NCBI GenBank assembly: GCA_016296565.1
Contig: JAEDJB010000005.1
Span: 1 to 31,583 of the forward strand
DNA: 31,583 nucleotides
Reading direction: 5' to 3'
Source of the DNA: Oscillospiraceae bacterium
GTDB lineage: Bacteria; Bacillota; Clostridia; Oscillospirales; Oscillospiraceae
A program made the position numbers and the translations under genes. A model generated the notes under the pieces. It saw only the letters and a program-made list of their open reading frames with translations. It had not been told where the DNA came from and made no database searches. Shown here piece after piece: positions 7,336-15,054 of this stretch (the stretch's first letter is position 1; every line of letters starts with the position of its first letter).

Positions 7336-7884
7336 ATGCGCGTAATCACAGGCCTGGCCCGGGGAAGAAAGCTGAAGGAGCCCAGCGGGATGGAGACCCG
7401 TCCCACCACCGACCGGGTGAAGGAGGGCATCTTCTCCAGCATCCAGTTTGAGATCGAGGGCCGGAAGGTTCTGGATCTCTTCGGGGGCACCGGGCAGATG
7501 GGCATTGAAGCCCTGTCCCGGGGGGCGGCTCACTGCACCTTCCTGGACCTGCGGAAGGAAGCGGTGGGAATCATCCGGGAGAACGTGACCTCCACCGGCT
7601 TTGCCGGGCAGGCCACGGTGCTCCAGGGGGATTACCTGGCCTTCCTCACCCGGTGCCGGGAAAAGTTTGACCTGATTTTCCTGGACCCGCCCTATGGCAG
7701 CGGCATGCTGGAAAAGGCAATGGAAACCATCACAACGATTGACATTGTGTCGGAAAATGGTATAATAGTCTGCGAAAATGGGTCGGGTGTCCCCTGGCCC
7801 GTGGTTTCTGAACCCTACCGGCTCCAGAAAGAGTACCGGTACGGGAAAATTAGAACAGCCCTATACCGGCGCCAGGCCGACTGA
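7336..7884 (+). CDS. rsmD: 16S rRNA (guanine966-N2)-methyltransferase RsmD
   Basis: This 182-residue Rossmann-fold methyltransferase has the SAM-binding motif VLDLFGGTG at about 45-53 and the N-methyltransferase motif DPPY at 117-120. RsmD methylates G966 (E. coli numbering) of 16S rRNA during late 30S assembly. It starts 3 bases after uvrC behind GAGGAGG. The rsmD-coaD pairing is very common in bacteria and supports the call. The last third is oddly AT-rich around 7739-7766, with rare ATA codons, because it contains a near-perfect promoter (separate entry). The general YhhF/RsmD family is clear, and the exact target base is inferred. Confidence 0.94.
   Translation: MRVITGLARGRKLKEPSGMETRPTTDRVKEGIFSSIQFEIEGRKVLDLFGGTGQMGIEALSRGAAHCTFLDLRKEAVGIIRENVTSTGFAGQATVLQGDYLAFLTRCREKFDLIFLDPPYGSGMLEKAMETITTIDIVSENGIIVCENGSGVPWPVVSEPYRLQKEYRYGKIRTALYRRQAD
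7739..7766 (+). promoter_or_regulatory. Consensus SigA promoter inside rsmD, predicted to drive coaD
   Basis: TTGACA (7739-7744) and TATAAT (7761-7766) are both perfect consensus hexamers with a 16-base spacer. An extended -10 TG lies at 7758-7759. The site is in the rsmD coding sequence, on the coding strand, about 155 bases before the coaD start. It is the best-scoring promoter visible in the window. Confidence 0.75.
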
Positions 7885-7920
7885 ACCGGCGCGGGCGCCG
7901 AACAAGGAGTGGACAAGGTT

Positions 7921-8406
7921 ATGAAGACCGCAATTTATCCCGGGAGCTTTGATCCGGTGACTCTGGGACACATCAACATTATCAAGCGTGCGGCCAACGC
8001 TTTCGACAAGGTCATTGTCTGCGTGATGGTCAATTCCGAAAAGAACGGTGGCCTTTTTACCCCGGAGGAACGGCTGGAGCTGCTGCGCAGAAGCATCCAA
8101 ATGGAAAATGTGGAGCTGGACGTCTACCGCGGTATGGTGGCAGACTATGCCAAGGAGAAGGGCGCGCGGGTTCTGGTCAAGGGCCTTCGGGCGGTCTCTG
8201 ACTATGAGCAAGAGGTTCAGATGGCCATGATCAACAGCAAGCTCAACCCCGATCTGGACACTGTGTTCTTCCCCTCCAGCGAGAAGTACACCTACCTGAG
8301 CTCTTCCGTGGCCAAGGAGCTGGCCAGATACAACGCCGATCTGAGCGAGTTTCTCCCCCGGGAGATCCTGGAGGACGTGAAGCAGAGATTACAGCAAGTA
8401 AAGTAA
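7921..8406 (+). CDS. coaD: Phosphopantetheine adenylyltransferase
   Basis: This 161-residue protein transfers AMP from ATP to 4'-phosphopantetheine, giving dephospho-CoA, the penultimate step of coenzyme A synthesis. The nucleotidyltransferase motif is visible: YPGSFDPVTLGH with the TxGH histidine at residue 17. So are the KGLR segment and a C-terminal YLSSSVAKE that corresponds to the ISSTxxKE-type motif. ATG 7921 is chosen over an in-frame GTG at 7909, because the GTG overlaps the AAGGAG at 7904-7909, which is better placed for 7921. The protein then has the family's normal beginning and length. A small GC hairpin lies between rsmD and this gene (about 7886-7899). Confidence 0.96.
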   Translation: MKTAIYPGSFDPVTLGHINIIKRAANAFDKVIVCVMVNSEKNGGLFTPEERLELLRRSIQMENVELDVYRGMVADYAKEKGARVLVKGLRAVSDYEQEVQMAMINSKLNPDLDTVFFPSSEKYTYLSSSVAKELARYNADLSEFLPREILEDVKQRLQQVK

Positions 8407-8419
8407 GGAGCGATACACG

Positions 8420-8959
8420 ATGGCAGGCAGCATGGAAGAATTACTGGATCTTTTATATACTGAGATCGAAGAGGCCAAGAACATGCCTCTCAACAACGAC
8501 AAGTGCGTCATCGACCGGGACCGGATTCTGGACATGATCGACGACGTGAAGGCCGAGGTGCCCGTGGAGATCAAGCGGGCCAAGGACCTGATGGCAAACA
8601 AGAACGACTATGTGGCCTCCGCCAAGCGGGAGGCTGACACCCTGCGGGCCCAGGCAGAGGACTACGCCAAGCGGCTCATCAACGAGGACGCCATCGTCCG
8701 CCAGGCAGAGGACCGGGCCGCAGAGATCATCGCGGACGCGGAGGAAAAGGCCCGGATGCTCAAGCACGCCGCCAGCGAGTACTGCGAGGACGCCCTGCGC
8801 CGGATGGAAGAGGCCGTGGCCGACGCCTACGACGAGGTGAAGCACTCCCGCGCCAAGTTCCGCAGCGCCCTGGGTATGGCAGAGCCCTCCGGCCAGCCCC
8901 AGCCCCGCCGCCGCGCCATGTACGACGCGGAGATGGACGACGAGGACGAGGAAGATTGA
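8420..8959 (+). CDS. SepIVA/DivIVA-like coiled-coil protein
   Basis: This soluble 179-residue protein has no signal or membrane segment. Residues 1-55 read as a compact N-terminal domain (EELLDLLYTEIEEA, then MP, then DRDRILDMIDDVKAEVP). A long Ala/Glu/Lys/Arg heptad-like coiled coil runs to about residue 150, followed by a Pro/Arg patch and a very acidic end. The N-terminal pattern (IEEA, MP, basic-hydrophobic IDD, VP/IP-E) and the position behind coaD resemble, from memory, mycobacterial SepIVA, a DivIVA-domain septum factor. The coiled coil also resembles ATP synthase b subunits, and such proteins are often labelled ATPase in clostridia. AAGGAG overlapping the coaD stop gives a 10-base spacing to ATG 8420. 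A role in division or polar growth is inference. Confidence 0.75.
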   Translation: MAGSMEELLDLLYTEIEEAKNMPLNNDKCVIDRDRILDMIDDVKAEVPVEIKRAKDLMANKNDYVASAKREADTLRAQAEDYAKRLINEDAIVRQAEDRAAEIIADAEEKARMLKHAASEYCEDALRRMEEAVADAYDEVKHSRAKFRSALGMAEPSGQPQPRRRAMYDAEMDDEDEED

Positions 8960-8985
8960 TCCCCTGTCCGGCATAACCAGAAAAG

Positions 8986-9033
8986 AAAACCACCGCAGCC
9001 AAGCCCCAAAGGCGCTGACTGCGGTGGTTTTTT
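8986..9033. terminator. Bidirectional terminator between convergent genes
   Basis: AAAACCACCGCAG (8986-8998) pairs perfectly with CTGCGGTGGTTTT (9019-9031). T-runs lie on the outside for both strands. The 13-bp stem serves the rightward SepIVA-like operon and the leftward antiporter gene that ends at 9053. Confidence 0.9.
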
Positions 9034-9052
9034 ATGCAGGGCTGCGGGCGGC

Positions 9053-10645
9053 TCACTGGCCGCTGATCAGCAGCACGTCGCCCTCTTGGAGGACGGTGCT
9101 GCCCTGGGGGATGACCACGTCCCCGGCCCGGCGGATAAGGATGATGAGGATCTCCCCGGTGTCCAGCTGGGAGAGGGGCTGGTGGAGCCAGGGGTCCCGT
9201 TTTTTGATGGTCTTTTCGTACAGGCAGACCCCCTCTAGGTCCCCGCCGGCCCGGCCGCTGAGTACCAGCTGGTCCCCGGGCTCCAGCACGGTGGCCCCGT
9301 TGGGAATGAGCTTCTCCCCCTGCCGGGTCACCAGTACCAGCAGGCATTCCGGGGGCAGGTCCAGGTCCCGGATGGCCCTGCCCGCCCAGGGGTGGCCGGG
9401 GGTGAGAGCGCACTGGAGAAACTGCACCGGCGCCTGGTCGGTGTAGTCGTTGAAGGTTTTCATCACGTCGGCCTCCCCGTCGGTCATCTTCACCTTCCGG
9501 GCTACCAAGGGGATGAGGGACCCCTGGACCAGGATGGAGAAGAGGACGATGAAGAACACAATGTGGTACAGGTCCAGGTTGGTGACGGCGGGACTGGTGA
9601 CGGCCAGGATGGAAAAGACGATGGAGGCTGCCCCCCGCATCCCCGACCAGGACACCAGCAGAATCTGCCCCAGGCTGCTGCGGAAGGGCCCCAGAATGAG
9701 GGCCACGGCGATGGGCCGGGCCAGGAAGGTGAGAAACAGGGCCACCGCCAGAGCTGTGGGGGCCGCGGCGGGCAGCTGGGAGGGGAAGGAGAGCAGGCCC
9801 AGCAGGAAGAACAGCACCATCTGCATCAGCCCCGTGGCTCCGTCAAAGAAGTTCACCAAGGCCTGCTTGTTGCGCAGGGGCTGGTTGCCCAGAAGGATGC
9901 CGGTAAGGTAGACGCTGAGATAACCGTTGCCCCCCAGCAGGGTGGGGGCGGCGTAGGCTGCCAGGGCCACAGCCACCATGAAGATGGCGTCGAACCCCTC
10001 AGAGGCAAAGCGGAACCGCCGGAGAAAGGCCTGGCACACCAGGGCGATTCCCACCCCGAAGGCTGCCCCGAAGAAGAGCTGGGCAAAGACCTGCCAGGCA
10101 AAGGCGCTTCCCTGGGCCTGGCCGGTCATCAGGGACAGGACGATCACCGTGAGCATGTAGGAGAAGGGGTCGTTGCTGCCGCTCTCCACCTCCAGCAGGG
10201 AGGCGGTGTTTTCCCGCAACCCTAAGTTTTTGGAGCGGAGGATGGAGAACACCGAGGCAGCGTCGGTGGAGCTGATGACGGCCCCCAGCAGAAAGCCCTC
10301 CAGCTGGGGCAGGCCCAGAACCTTCCAAGCGAACAGGCCCACCAGTCCGGCGGTGAGGACCGTGCCCAGGGAGGAGAGAAGCACCGCCTTTCCCGCCACG
10401 GGTCTGGCCTCCTGCCAGTTGGTGCCGAAGCCGCCATAGAACATAATGAAGATGAGGGCCAGAGAGCAGATGTCCTCAGCCATGGCGTAGTTGTCGAAGG
10501 GGATTTTCACCACGCCGTCCGAGCCGAAGAACATGCCCAGCAGAATGAAGGCCAGCAGGGTGGGCACCCCCAGCCGGCTGGACACCTTGTTGCACAGCAC
10601 GCAGGCGAAGATAACGATGGCGGACATGAGAAGAAATTGCGTCAA
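9053..10645 (-). CDS. K+/H+ (cation/proton) antiporter, CPA1 NhaP2/CvrA type, with RCK C-terminal domains
   Basis: This 530-residue protein has about 12 hydrophobic segments through residue 390 and then a cytosolic regulatory tail. Typical CPA1/NhaP2 segments are GVPTLLAFILLGMFFG near the start, ISSTDAASVFSILR, and the ESGSNDP motif with the transport acids. Two TrkA-C/RCK-like modules follow at about 405-460 and 470-530, each ending in a GDxLxxSG-type strand. It probably exchanges K+ or Na+ for protons at the plasma membrane. The start is TTG at 10645, with GGAGGTG about 9 bases upstream on the minus strand. It is monocistronic between its own promoter and a shared terminator. The ion specificity is inferred from family only. 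Confidence 0.88.
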   Translation of the reverse strand: MTQFLLMSAIVIFACVLCNKVSSRLGVPTLLAFILLGMFFGSDGVVKIPFDNYAMAEDICSLALIFIMFYGGFGTNWQEARPVAGKAVLLSSLGTVLTAGLVGLFAWKVLGLPQLEGFLLGAVISSTDAASVFSILRSKNLGLRENTASLLEVESGSNDPFSYMLTVIVLSLMTGQAQGSAFAWQVFAQLFFGAAFGVGIALVCQAFLRRFRFASEGFDAIFMVAVALAAYAAPTLLGGNGYLSVYLTGILLGNQPLRNKQALVNFFDGATGLMQMVLFFLLGLLSFPSQLPAAAPTALAVALFLTFLARPIAVALILGPFRSSLGQILLVSWSGMRGAASIVFSILAVTSPAVTNLDLYHIVFFIVLFSILVQGSLIPLVARKVKMTDGEADVMKTFNDYTDQAPVQFLQCALTPGHPWAGRAIRDLDLPPECLLVLVTRQGEKLIPNGATVLEPGDQLVLSGRAGGDLEGVCLYEKTIKKRDPWLHQPLSQLDTGEILIILIRRAGDVVIPQGSTVLQEGDVLLISGQ

Positions 10646-10730
10646 AGGGAAGCACCTCCAGGGGAAACGCGGGGACCGGACGCCCGAGAACTTGCGGCCG
10701 GTCCGGGGGGTGGATCACGATATATTGTAT

Positions 10731-10759
10731 ACTATAACAAATATTGGAAGACGATACAA
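10731..10759 (-). promoter_or_regulatory. Predicted promoter of the antiporter gene (leftward)
   Basis: On the minus strand TTGTAT (10754-10759) and TATAGT (10731-10736) are 17 bases apart, in an AT-rich island about 90 bases before the TTG start. The -35 box is imperfect, so support is moderate. The rest of the divergent 280-base gap holds a GCGGCG/CGCCGC inverted repeat at 10763-10794 and the rsmH promoter. Confidence 0.45.
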
Positions 10760-10864
10760 GAAGCGGCGGGTAAAACCTCGTAGAGTTTCGCCGCTGCGGC
10801 CATTTTCGGCAGGAAAGGATTTCTTACATTTCTCTGAAGAACCCGCCGGGGGACCAAAAAACAG

Positions 10865-10893
10865 TTGCTTTTTACAGGCAATCCCCATATAAT
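10865..10893 (+). promoter_or_regulatory. Predicted SigA promoter of the dcw cluster (rsmH)
   Basis: TTGCTT (10865-10870), 17 bases, then a perfect TATAAT (10888-10893). The rsmH start codon is 33 bases further, giving a short leader with a GGAGG. This is the expected head of the rsmH-ftsL-pbp-murE operon. Confidence 0.7.
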
Positions 10894-10925
10894 ATAAAAA
10901 TGAACCGCCATATGGAGGAACGACC

Positions 10926-11891
10926 ATGACTGGAGCCTACGCCCATCGCCCCGTCCTGCTGGAGGAGTGCATTGAGGCCTTACATATCAAGCCCGACGGG
11001 GTCTATATTGACGGCACCCTGGGCCGGGGCGGCCACTCGGAGCAGATTGCCCGGCGGCTGTCTGACCGGGGCAGGCTGATCTGCATTGACCGGGACAGCC
11101 AGGCTCTGGAGGAGGCCGGGGTGCGTCTGGCCCCCTGGAAGGACCGCATCACCTTCCTCCACGGCAACTTCGGCGACCTGGACGCCCTGCTGGAGCAGGC
11201 CGGGGTCCCCGGCGCAGACGGGATGCTCTTTGACCTGGGAGTTTCCTCTCCCCAGCTGGACGACCCGGACCGGGGCTTTTCCTATATGCACGACGCGCCC
11301 CTGGATATGCGCATGGACCGGGAGGACTCCCTCACCGCCTGGACGGTGGTGAACCAGTGGCCCCGGGAGGAGCTGCGCCGGGTCCTCTCCCAGTACGGGG
11401 AGGAGCGGTACGCCGGCCCCATCGCCGCCGCCATTGAGCGGGCCCGGGAAAAGGCCCCCATTGAGACCACCCTGGAGCTGGTGGAGGTGATCCGCTCCGC
11501 CATGCCCGCCGCCGCCCTGCGGGAAAAGCAGCACCCGGCCAAGCGGAGCTTTCAGGGCATCCGCATCGCGGTGAACGACGAGCTGACCGCCATCTCCCGG
11601 ATGATGCAGGCCGCCATTCCCCGGCTGAACCCCGGCGGATACCTGGCGGTGATCTCCTTCCACTCCCTGGAGGACCGAATCGTTAAAAGTGAGCTGGCCG
11701 CCGCCGCCAAGGGCTGCGACTGCCCGCCTTCCTTCCCAGTGTGCGTCTGCGGCAAGCAGCCCCAGGTGAAGCTGACGCCCCGCAAGCCCATTCTGCCCAG
11801 CCCTCAGGAGCTGGAGGAAAACCCCCGCGCCCGCAGCGCCAAGCTCCGGGTGGCGGAGAAGCTGGAACCCAAACCCAAGAAAGACCTGTGA
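10926..11891 (+). CDS. rsmH: 16S rRNA (cytosine1402-N4)-methyltransferase RsmH (MraW)
   Basis: This 321-residue protein opens with the RsmH hallmark HRPVLLEECIEAL, then the SAM-binding GTLGRGGHSEQI. Further on come the FDLGVSSPQLD motif, the MRMDRE segment and the ISFHSLEDRIVK motif near the C-terminal third. It adds the N4-methyl group to C1402 in the 30S P site. It is the first gene of the division/cell-wall cluster. mraZ, which usually precedes it, is absent. TGGAGG is well placed before ATG 10926. The ftsL-like gene follows after 30 bases. Confidence 0.97.
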   Translation: MTGAYAHRPVLLEECIEALHIKPDGVYIDGTLGRGGHSEQIARRLSDRGRLICIDRDSQALEEAGVRLAPWKDRITFLHGNFGDLDALLEQAGVPGADGMLFDLGVSSPQLDDPDRGFSYMHDAPLDMRMDREDSLTAWTVVNQWPREELRRVLSQYGEERYAGPIAAAIERAREKAPIETTLELVEVIRSAMPAAALREKQHPAKRSFQGIRIAVNDELTAISRMMQAAIPRLNPGGYLAVISFHSLEDRIVKSELAAAAKGCDCPPSFPVCVCGKQPQVKLTPRKPILPSPQELEENPRARSAKLRVAEKLEPKPKKDL

Positions 11892-11921
11892 CCCGAACCG
11901 GGTACAAGGGGGATACCTATT

Positions 11922-12455
11922 GTGACAGTCAACGCTTTTCAGCAAATATCATACGACGGAAACGCGGCCCTGAAGATGAGCGCTCCGGAAGCGCCACCCC
12001 AGCCGGAGCGGGTCCAGGAGAAGAAAAAGGCAAGCGCCCCGGCGGCCGGTGCCTCTCAGACGGAGGCAGAGCCCAAGCCCAAGCGGAACTGGAAAACCGC
12101 CCCTGTGGCGGTGGGCACCATCCTGCTCCTGGCCGCCTTCGTGGTGATGATCCTCATCAGCTACGCGCAGATGGTGATGATCAACGACCAGGTGGTGGAG
12201 CTGCGGGGAACGCTCAGCGATTTGCAGACAGAGGAGACCAAACTGATGGCCCAGTATGAGCTGGCCTACGACCTGCAGGAGATCGAAAAGCAGATGCTGG
12301 CCAGCGGGCAGATGTCGAAGATCCAGAGCTGGCAGACCTACACCCTGGAGCTTTCGGAGCCGGACAGCGTGGAGTATTACCACGGCTCGGATCTCAAAGA
12401 GCAGATGATGTCCTTTGCCAAAAACCTGGTCACCGCGATCCAGGAATATTTCTAA
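11922..12455 (+). CDS. ftsL: FtsL-like bitopic division protein
   Basis: This 177-residue protein has a long Pro/Lys/Ala-rich cytoplasmic N-terminus (1-57), one transmembrane helix at about 60-82 (TILLLAAFVVMILISYAQ), and an extracellular coiled coil (VVELRGTLSDLQTEETKL). The topology and the slot between rsmH and the class B PBP identify it as FtsL, which forms the FtsQLB complex and activates FtsWI. Sequence conservation in FtsL is low, so the name rests mainly on synteny and topology. The start is GTG 11922 behind AAGGGGG. The C-terminal 60 residues beyond the coiled coil are longer than in Bacillus FtsL (117 residues in total). Confidence 0.82.
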   Translation: MTVNAFQQISYDGNAALKMSAPEAPPQPERVQEKKKASAPAAGASQTEAEPKPKRNWKTAPVAVGTILLLAAFVVMILISYAQMVMINDQVVELRGTLSDLQTEETKLMAQYELAYDLQEIEKQMLASGQMSKIQSWQTYTLELSEPDSVEYYHGSDLKEQMMSFAKNLVTAIQEYF

Positions 12456-12488
12456 GCAGAGACTACATAAGATTAGGAACGAGAGCAT

Positions 12489-12521
12489 GAGGGCGTGAGA
12501 AAACCGATTTCTTACGCCCTC
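12489..12521 (+). promoter_or_regulatory. Long perfect hairpin between ftsL and the PBP gene
   Basis: A 14-bp stem (12489-12502 with 12508-12521, one G-U pair) closes a 5-base loop. No T-run follows, so it is probably not a full terminator. It may be an attenuator, an RNA-processing site or an mRNA-stabilising element that sets relative FtsL and PBP levels. It is the only conspicuous structure in the 133-base gap before the PBP start. Confidence 0.55.
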
Positions 12522-12588
12522 ATCTTACCATTGGGCGGACACGAAAGAAACAAACCCGCAGGCAAAGAAAGCAGGAGGAATCGAAACC

Positions 12589-14997
12589 ATGGCACTCAAC
12601 GGAAACCATTCCGGCCGGAGTCGGAACCGCCGCCTGGGCGGCAAGGGGATGCAGCGCATCCTGATTCTGGCTGGAATCTTCGGCATACTGACCTTTGTGA
12701 TCCTGTTCGGCAAGCTCTGGCAGCTCCAGGTGGTCCAGCATGAGACCCTGGAGAAGAAGGCCATCTCCCAGCAGACCCGGGAGGTGTCCTCCACCGCCAA
12801 CCGGGGCACCATTTATGACGCCAACGGGGCCATCCTGGCCATCAGCGGCTCGGTGCAGAACGTGATCCTCTCCCCCCGGGATGTGCTGGCCAGGGTAGAG
12901 GTGGAGGAAAAGGACGAGTTCGGCAACCCCCGCTCTCCCAGCGTCATCGAGGCGGAGAAGAAGCAGAAGGTCCAGGACACCTATGACATCATCGCCGACG
13001 GCATGTCAGAGATCCTGGGCATCGACCGGGAGGACGTGATCGCCCGGCTGAACAAGACCAACTCCGCCTGGCAGGTGCTGGCCAAGAAGGTGGAGGACGA
13101 CGTGGCCGACCAGGTCCGTGCCTTCATTGAGGAGCACGAGCTGGAGGGCTGCCTCTACCTCACCGACGACTCCAAGCGGTACTATCCCTACTCCACCACC
13201 GCTTCCCAGGTGGTGGGCTTCGTGAACAGCCAGAACGAGGGCGCTTACGGCCTGGAGGCCCTGTACAACGGCGAGCTGTCCGGAGAGGATGGCCGCACCA
13301 TCATCGCCAAGAACGCCTCGGGCACAGAAATGCCCTCGGCCTATTCCAGCTTCACCGATGCGGTGGACGGATACGACGTGCACACCACCATCGACGCCAC
13401 CATCCAGATGTTCGCGGAGAAAACCGTGGAGGAGGGCATCGAGAAGTTCGACGTGACCAACGGCGCCTTCTGCATCGTCATGGAGCCGGACACCGGGGCG
13501 GTGCTGGCCATGGTCAGCTACCCGGACTATGACCTGAACGACCCCAACGCCGTGGTGGACGCAACGGAGTCCGCCAAGCTGGCCAGGCTGAAAAACGACC
13601 CCACTGTTACGGATGAGGAATATAAAGAGGCGGTGAGCCAGTCCCAGTTCAAGCAGTGGAGCAACAAGTGCCTGAATACCTCCTATGAGCCCGGTTCTAC
13701 CTTCAAGCCCATTGTGGTGGCTGCTGGTCTGGAGGAAGGGGTCATCGATGAGAGCAGCACCTTCTACTGCTCCGGTAAGGTTCACGTGGGCGACTGGGAC
13801 ATCCGGTGCAGCGCCCGAAGCGGCCACGGCTCCCAGACCCTGCGGAAGGCCGTGATGAACTCCTGCAACCCCGCCCTCATCGACATCGGTCAGCGGCTGG
13901 GAGCGGAGAAGTTCTATGAATACTGGGAGAACTTCGGCTTCACCTCCACCACCGGCATCGAGCTGCCGGGGGAAGAGAAGAGTGTGTTCTGGGACAGAGA
14001 GGAGTTCGTCAGCCCCGCTGGCATCACCTCCCTGGCCACAGGCTCCTTCGGTCAGCGTTTTACCACCACCCCCATCCAGCTGATTACCGCCCTGTCCGCC
14101 TGTATCAACGGCGGCCACCTGATGGAGCCCTATGTGGTCCAGTCTGTGACGGACAATGAGGGCAATGTGGTCAGCTACCATGAGCCCAGCGAGATCCGCC
14201 AGGTCATCAGTCAGGAGACCTCCGACCTGGTGCGTTCCTTCATGGAGAGCGTGGTCAACGATGCCGGCGGCACCGGCAAGAACGCCAAGGTGGCCGGTTA
14301 CCGCATCGGCGGCAAGACGGGCTCCTCCCAGACCCTGGACAGCTCGGATCACATCATCGTCTCCTTCGTGGGCTTTGCCCCGGCGGATGACCCGGAGGTT
14401 ATCGTCCTGCTGGCCTACGACTGGCCCCAGCCCGCAGCCCCCGGCGCCAACACCACCGCCGGCGGCGTTTACATCAGCGGCGGTAATATGGCGGCCCCCA
14501 TGTGCGGCGAGCTCATCGCCACCATTCTGGACTACCTGGGCTATGAAAAGTCCGGCTCCGCCAGCACCACCGCCTCCGGGGTGACCATCCCCCGGCTCAC
14601 GGGTATGTCCCTCACCGAGGCCCAGGCGGCCCTGTCCAAGCTGGGCCTGTCCTGCCGCACCTCCGGAGAGGGAGACACGGTCACCGACCAGGCGCCCTCC
14701 GCGGGCAGCTCGGTGCCGGCGGGCAGCTCCATTGTCCTCTATCTGGGCACGGAGAAAGCAGAAGAAACCGTTCCGATGCCGGACCTGACGGGCATGACCT
14801 ATGCCCAGGCCAAGGAGGCAATGGAAAGCGTGGGCCTCTACCTGGAGGCCACCGGCGCCGGACAGGAGGGGACGGTGTTCAGCCAGTCCGTCGACCCCGG
14901 CGCGCCCCTGGAAGTGGGCACGGCAGTGGAAGTGAAGTTTACCGACATCGCCGCCGAGGACGAGGGCCTGAGCCCCGGTGATCTCTGGAACCACTGA
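12589..14997 (+). CDS. Class B penicillin-binding protein with two PASTA domains (FtsI/SpoVD-like transpeptidase)
   Basis: This 802-residue membrane-anchored D,D-transpeptidase has a TM helix at about 22-43. A PBP-dimer domain follows (NRGTIYDANGAILA). The transpeptidase has the serine box STFK at S370-K373, SCN at 425-427 and KTG at 576-578, all intact. Two C-terminal PASTA repeats span about 665-720 and 728-790. It crosslinks septal peptidoglycan together with an FtsW-type glycosyltransferase, and ftsW lies downstream. In endospore formers this locus usually holds spoVD (spore cortex) and/or pbpB (division). With only one copy here it may serve vegetative division, sporulation or both. AGGAGG sits ahead of ATG 12589. 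Confidence 0.93.
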   Translation: MALNGNHSGRSRNRRLGGKGMQRILILAGIFGILTFVILFGKLWQLQVVQHETLEKKAISQQTREVSSTANRGTIYDANGAILAISGSVQNVILSPRDVLARVEVEEKDEFGNPRSPSVIEAEKKQKVQDTYDIIADGMSEILGIDREDVIARLNKTNSAWQVLAKKVEDDVADQVRAFIEEHELEGCLYLTDDSKRYYPYSTTASQVVGFVNSQNEGAYGLEALYNGELSGEDGRTIIAKNASGTEMPSAYSSFTDAVDGYDVHTTIDATIQMFAEKTVEEGIEKFDVTNGAFCIVMEPDTGAVLAMVSYPDYDLNDPNAVVDATESAKLARLKNDPTVTDEEYKEAVSQSQFKQWSNKCLNTSYEPGSTFKPIVVAAGLEEGVIDESSTFYCSGKVHVGDWDIRCSARSGHGSQTLRKAVMNSCNPALIDIGQRLGAEKFYEYWENFGFTSTTGIELPGEEKSVFWDREEFVSPAGITSLATGSFGQRFTTTPIQLITALSACINGGHLMEPYVVQSVTDNEGNVVSYHEPSEIRQVISQETSDLVRSFMESVVNDAGGTGKNAKVAGYRIGGKTGSSQTLDSSDHIIVSFVGFAPADDPEVIVLLAYDWPQPAAPGANTTAGGVYISGGNMAAPMCGELIATILDYLGYEKSGSASTTASGVTIPRLTGMSLTEAQAALSKLGLSCRTSGEGDTVTDQAPSAGSSVPAGSSIVLYLGTEKAEETVPMPDLTGMTYAQAKEAMESVGLYLEATGAGQEGTVFSQSVDPGAPLEVGTAVEVKFTDIAAEDEGLSPGDLWNH

Positions 14998-15054
14998 CCC
15001 GGTCCCGCGGCGAACCCGGTCGTTGTCCACGGTATCTCTTAGGAGGGAAACAAC

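Noticed and set aside
9392..10225. Plus-strand frame of 277 codons opposite the antiporter
   Set aside because: It is Gly/Gln/His-rich and lacks a ribosome binding site. The minus-strand antiporter is clear.
12495..12743. 82-codon plus-strand frame between ftsL and the PBP
   Set aside because: It runs through the hairpin and into the PBP gene in another frame, with no homology and a composition typical of a shadow.
13006..15030. 674-codon minus-strand frame opposite the PBP gene
   Set aside because: Shadow of a GC-rich coding strand. The PBP on the plus strand has all catalytic motifs.
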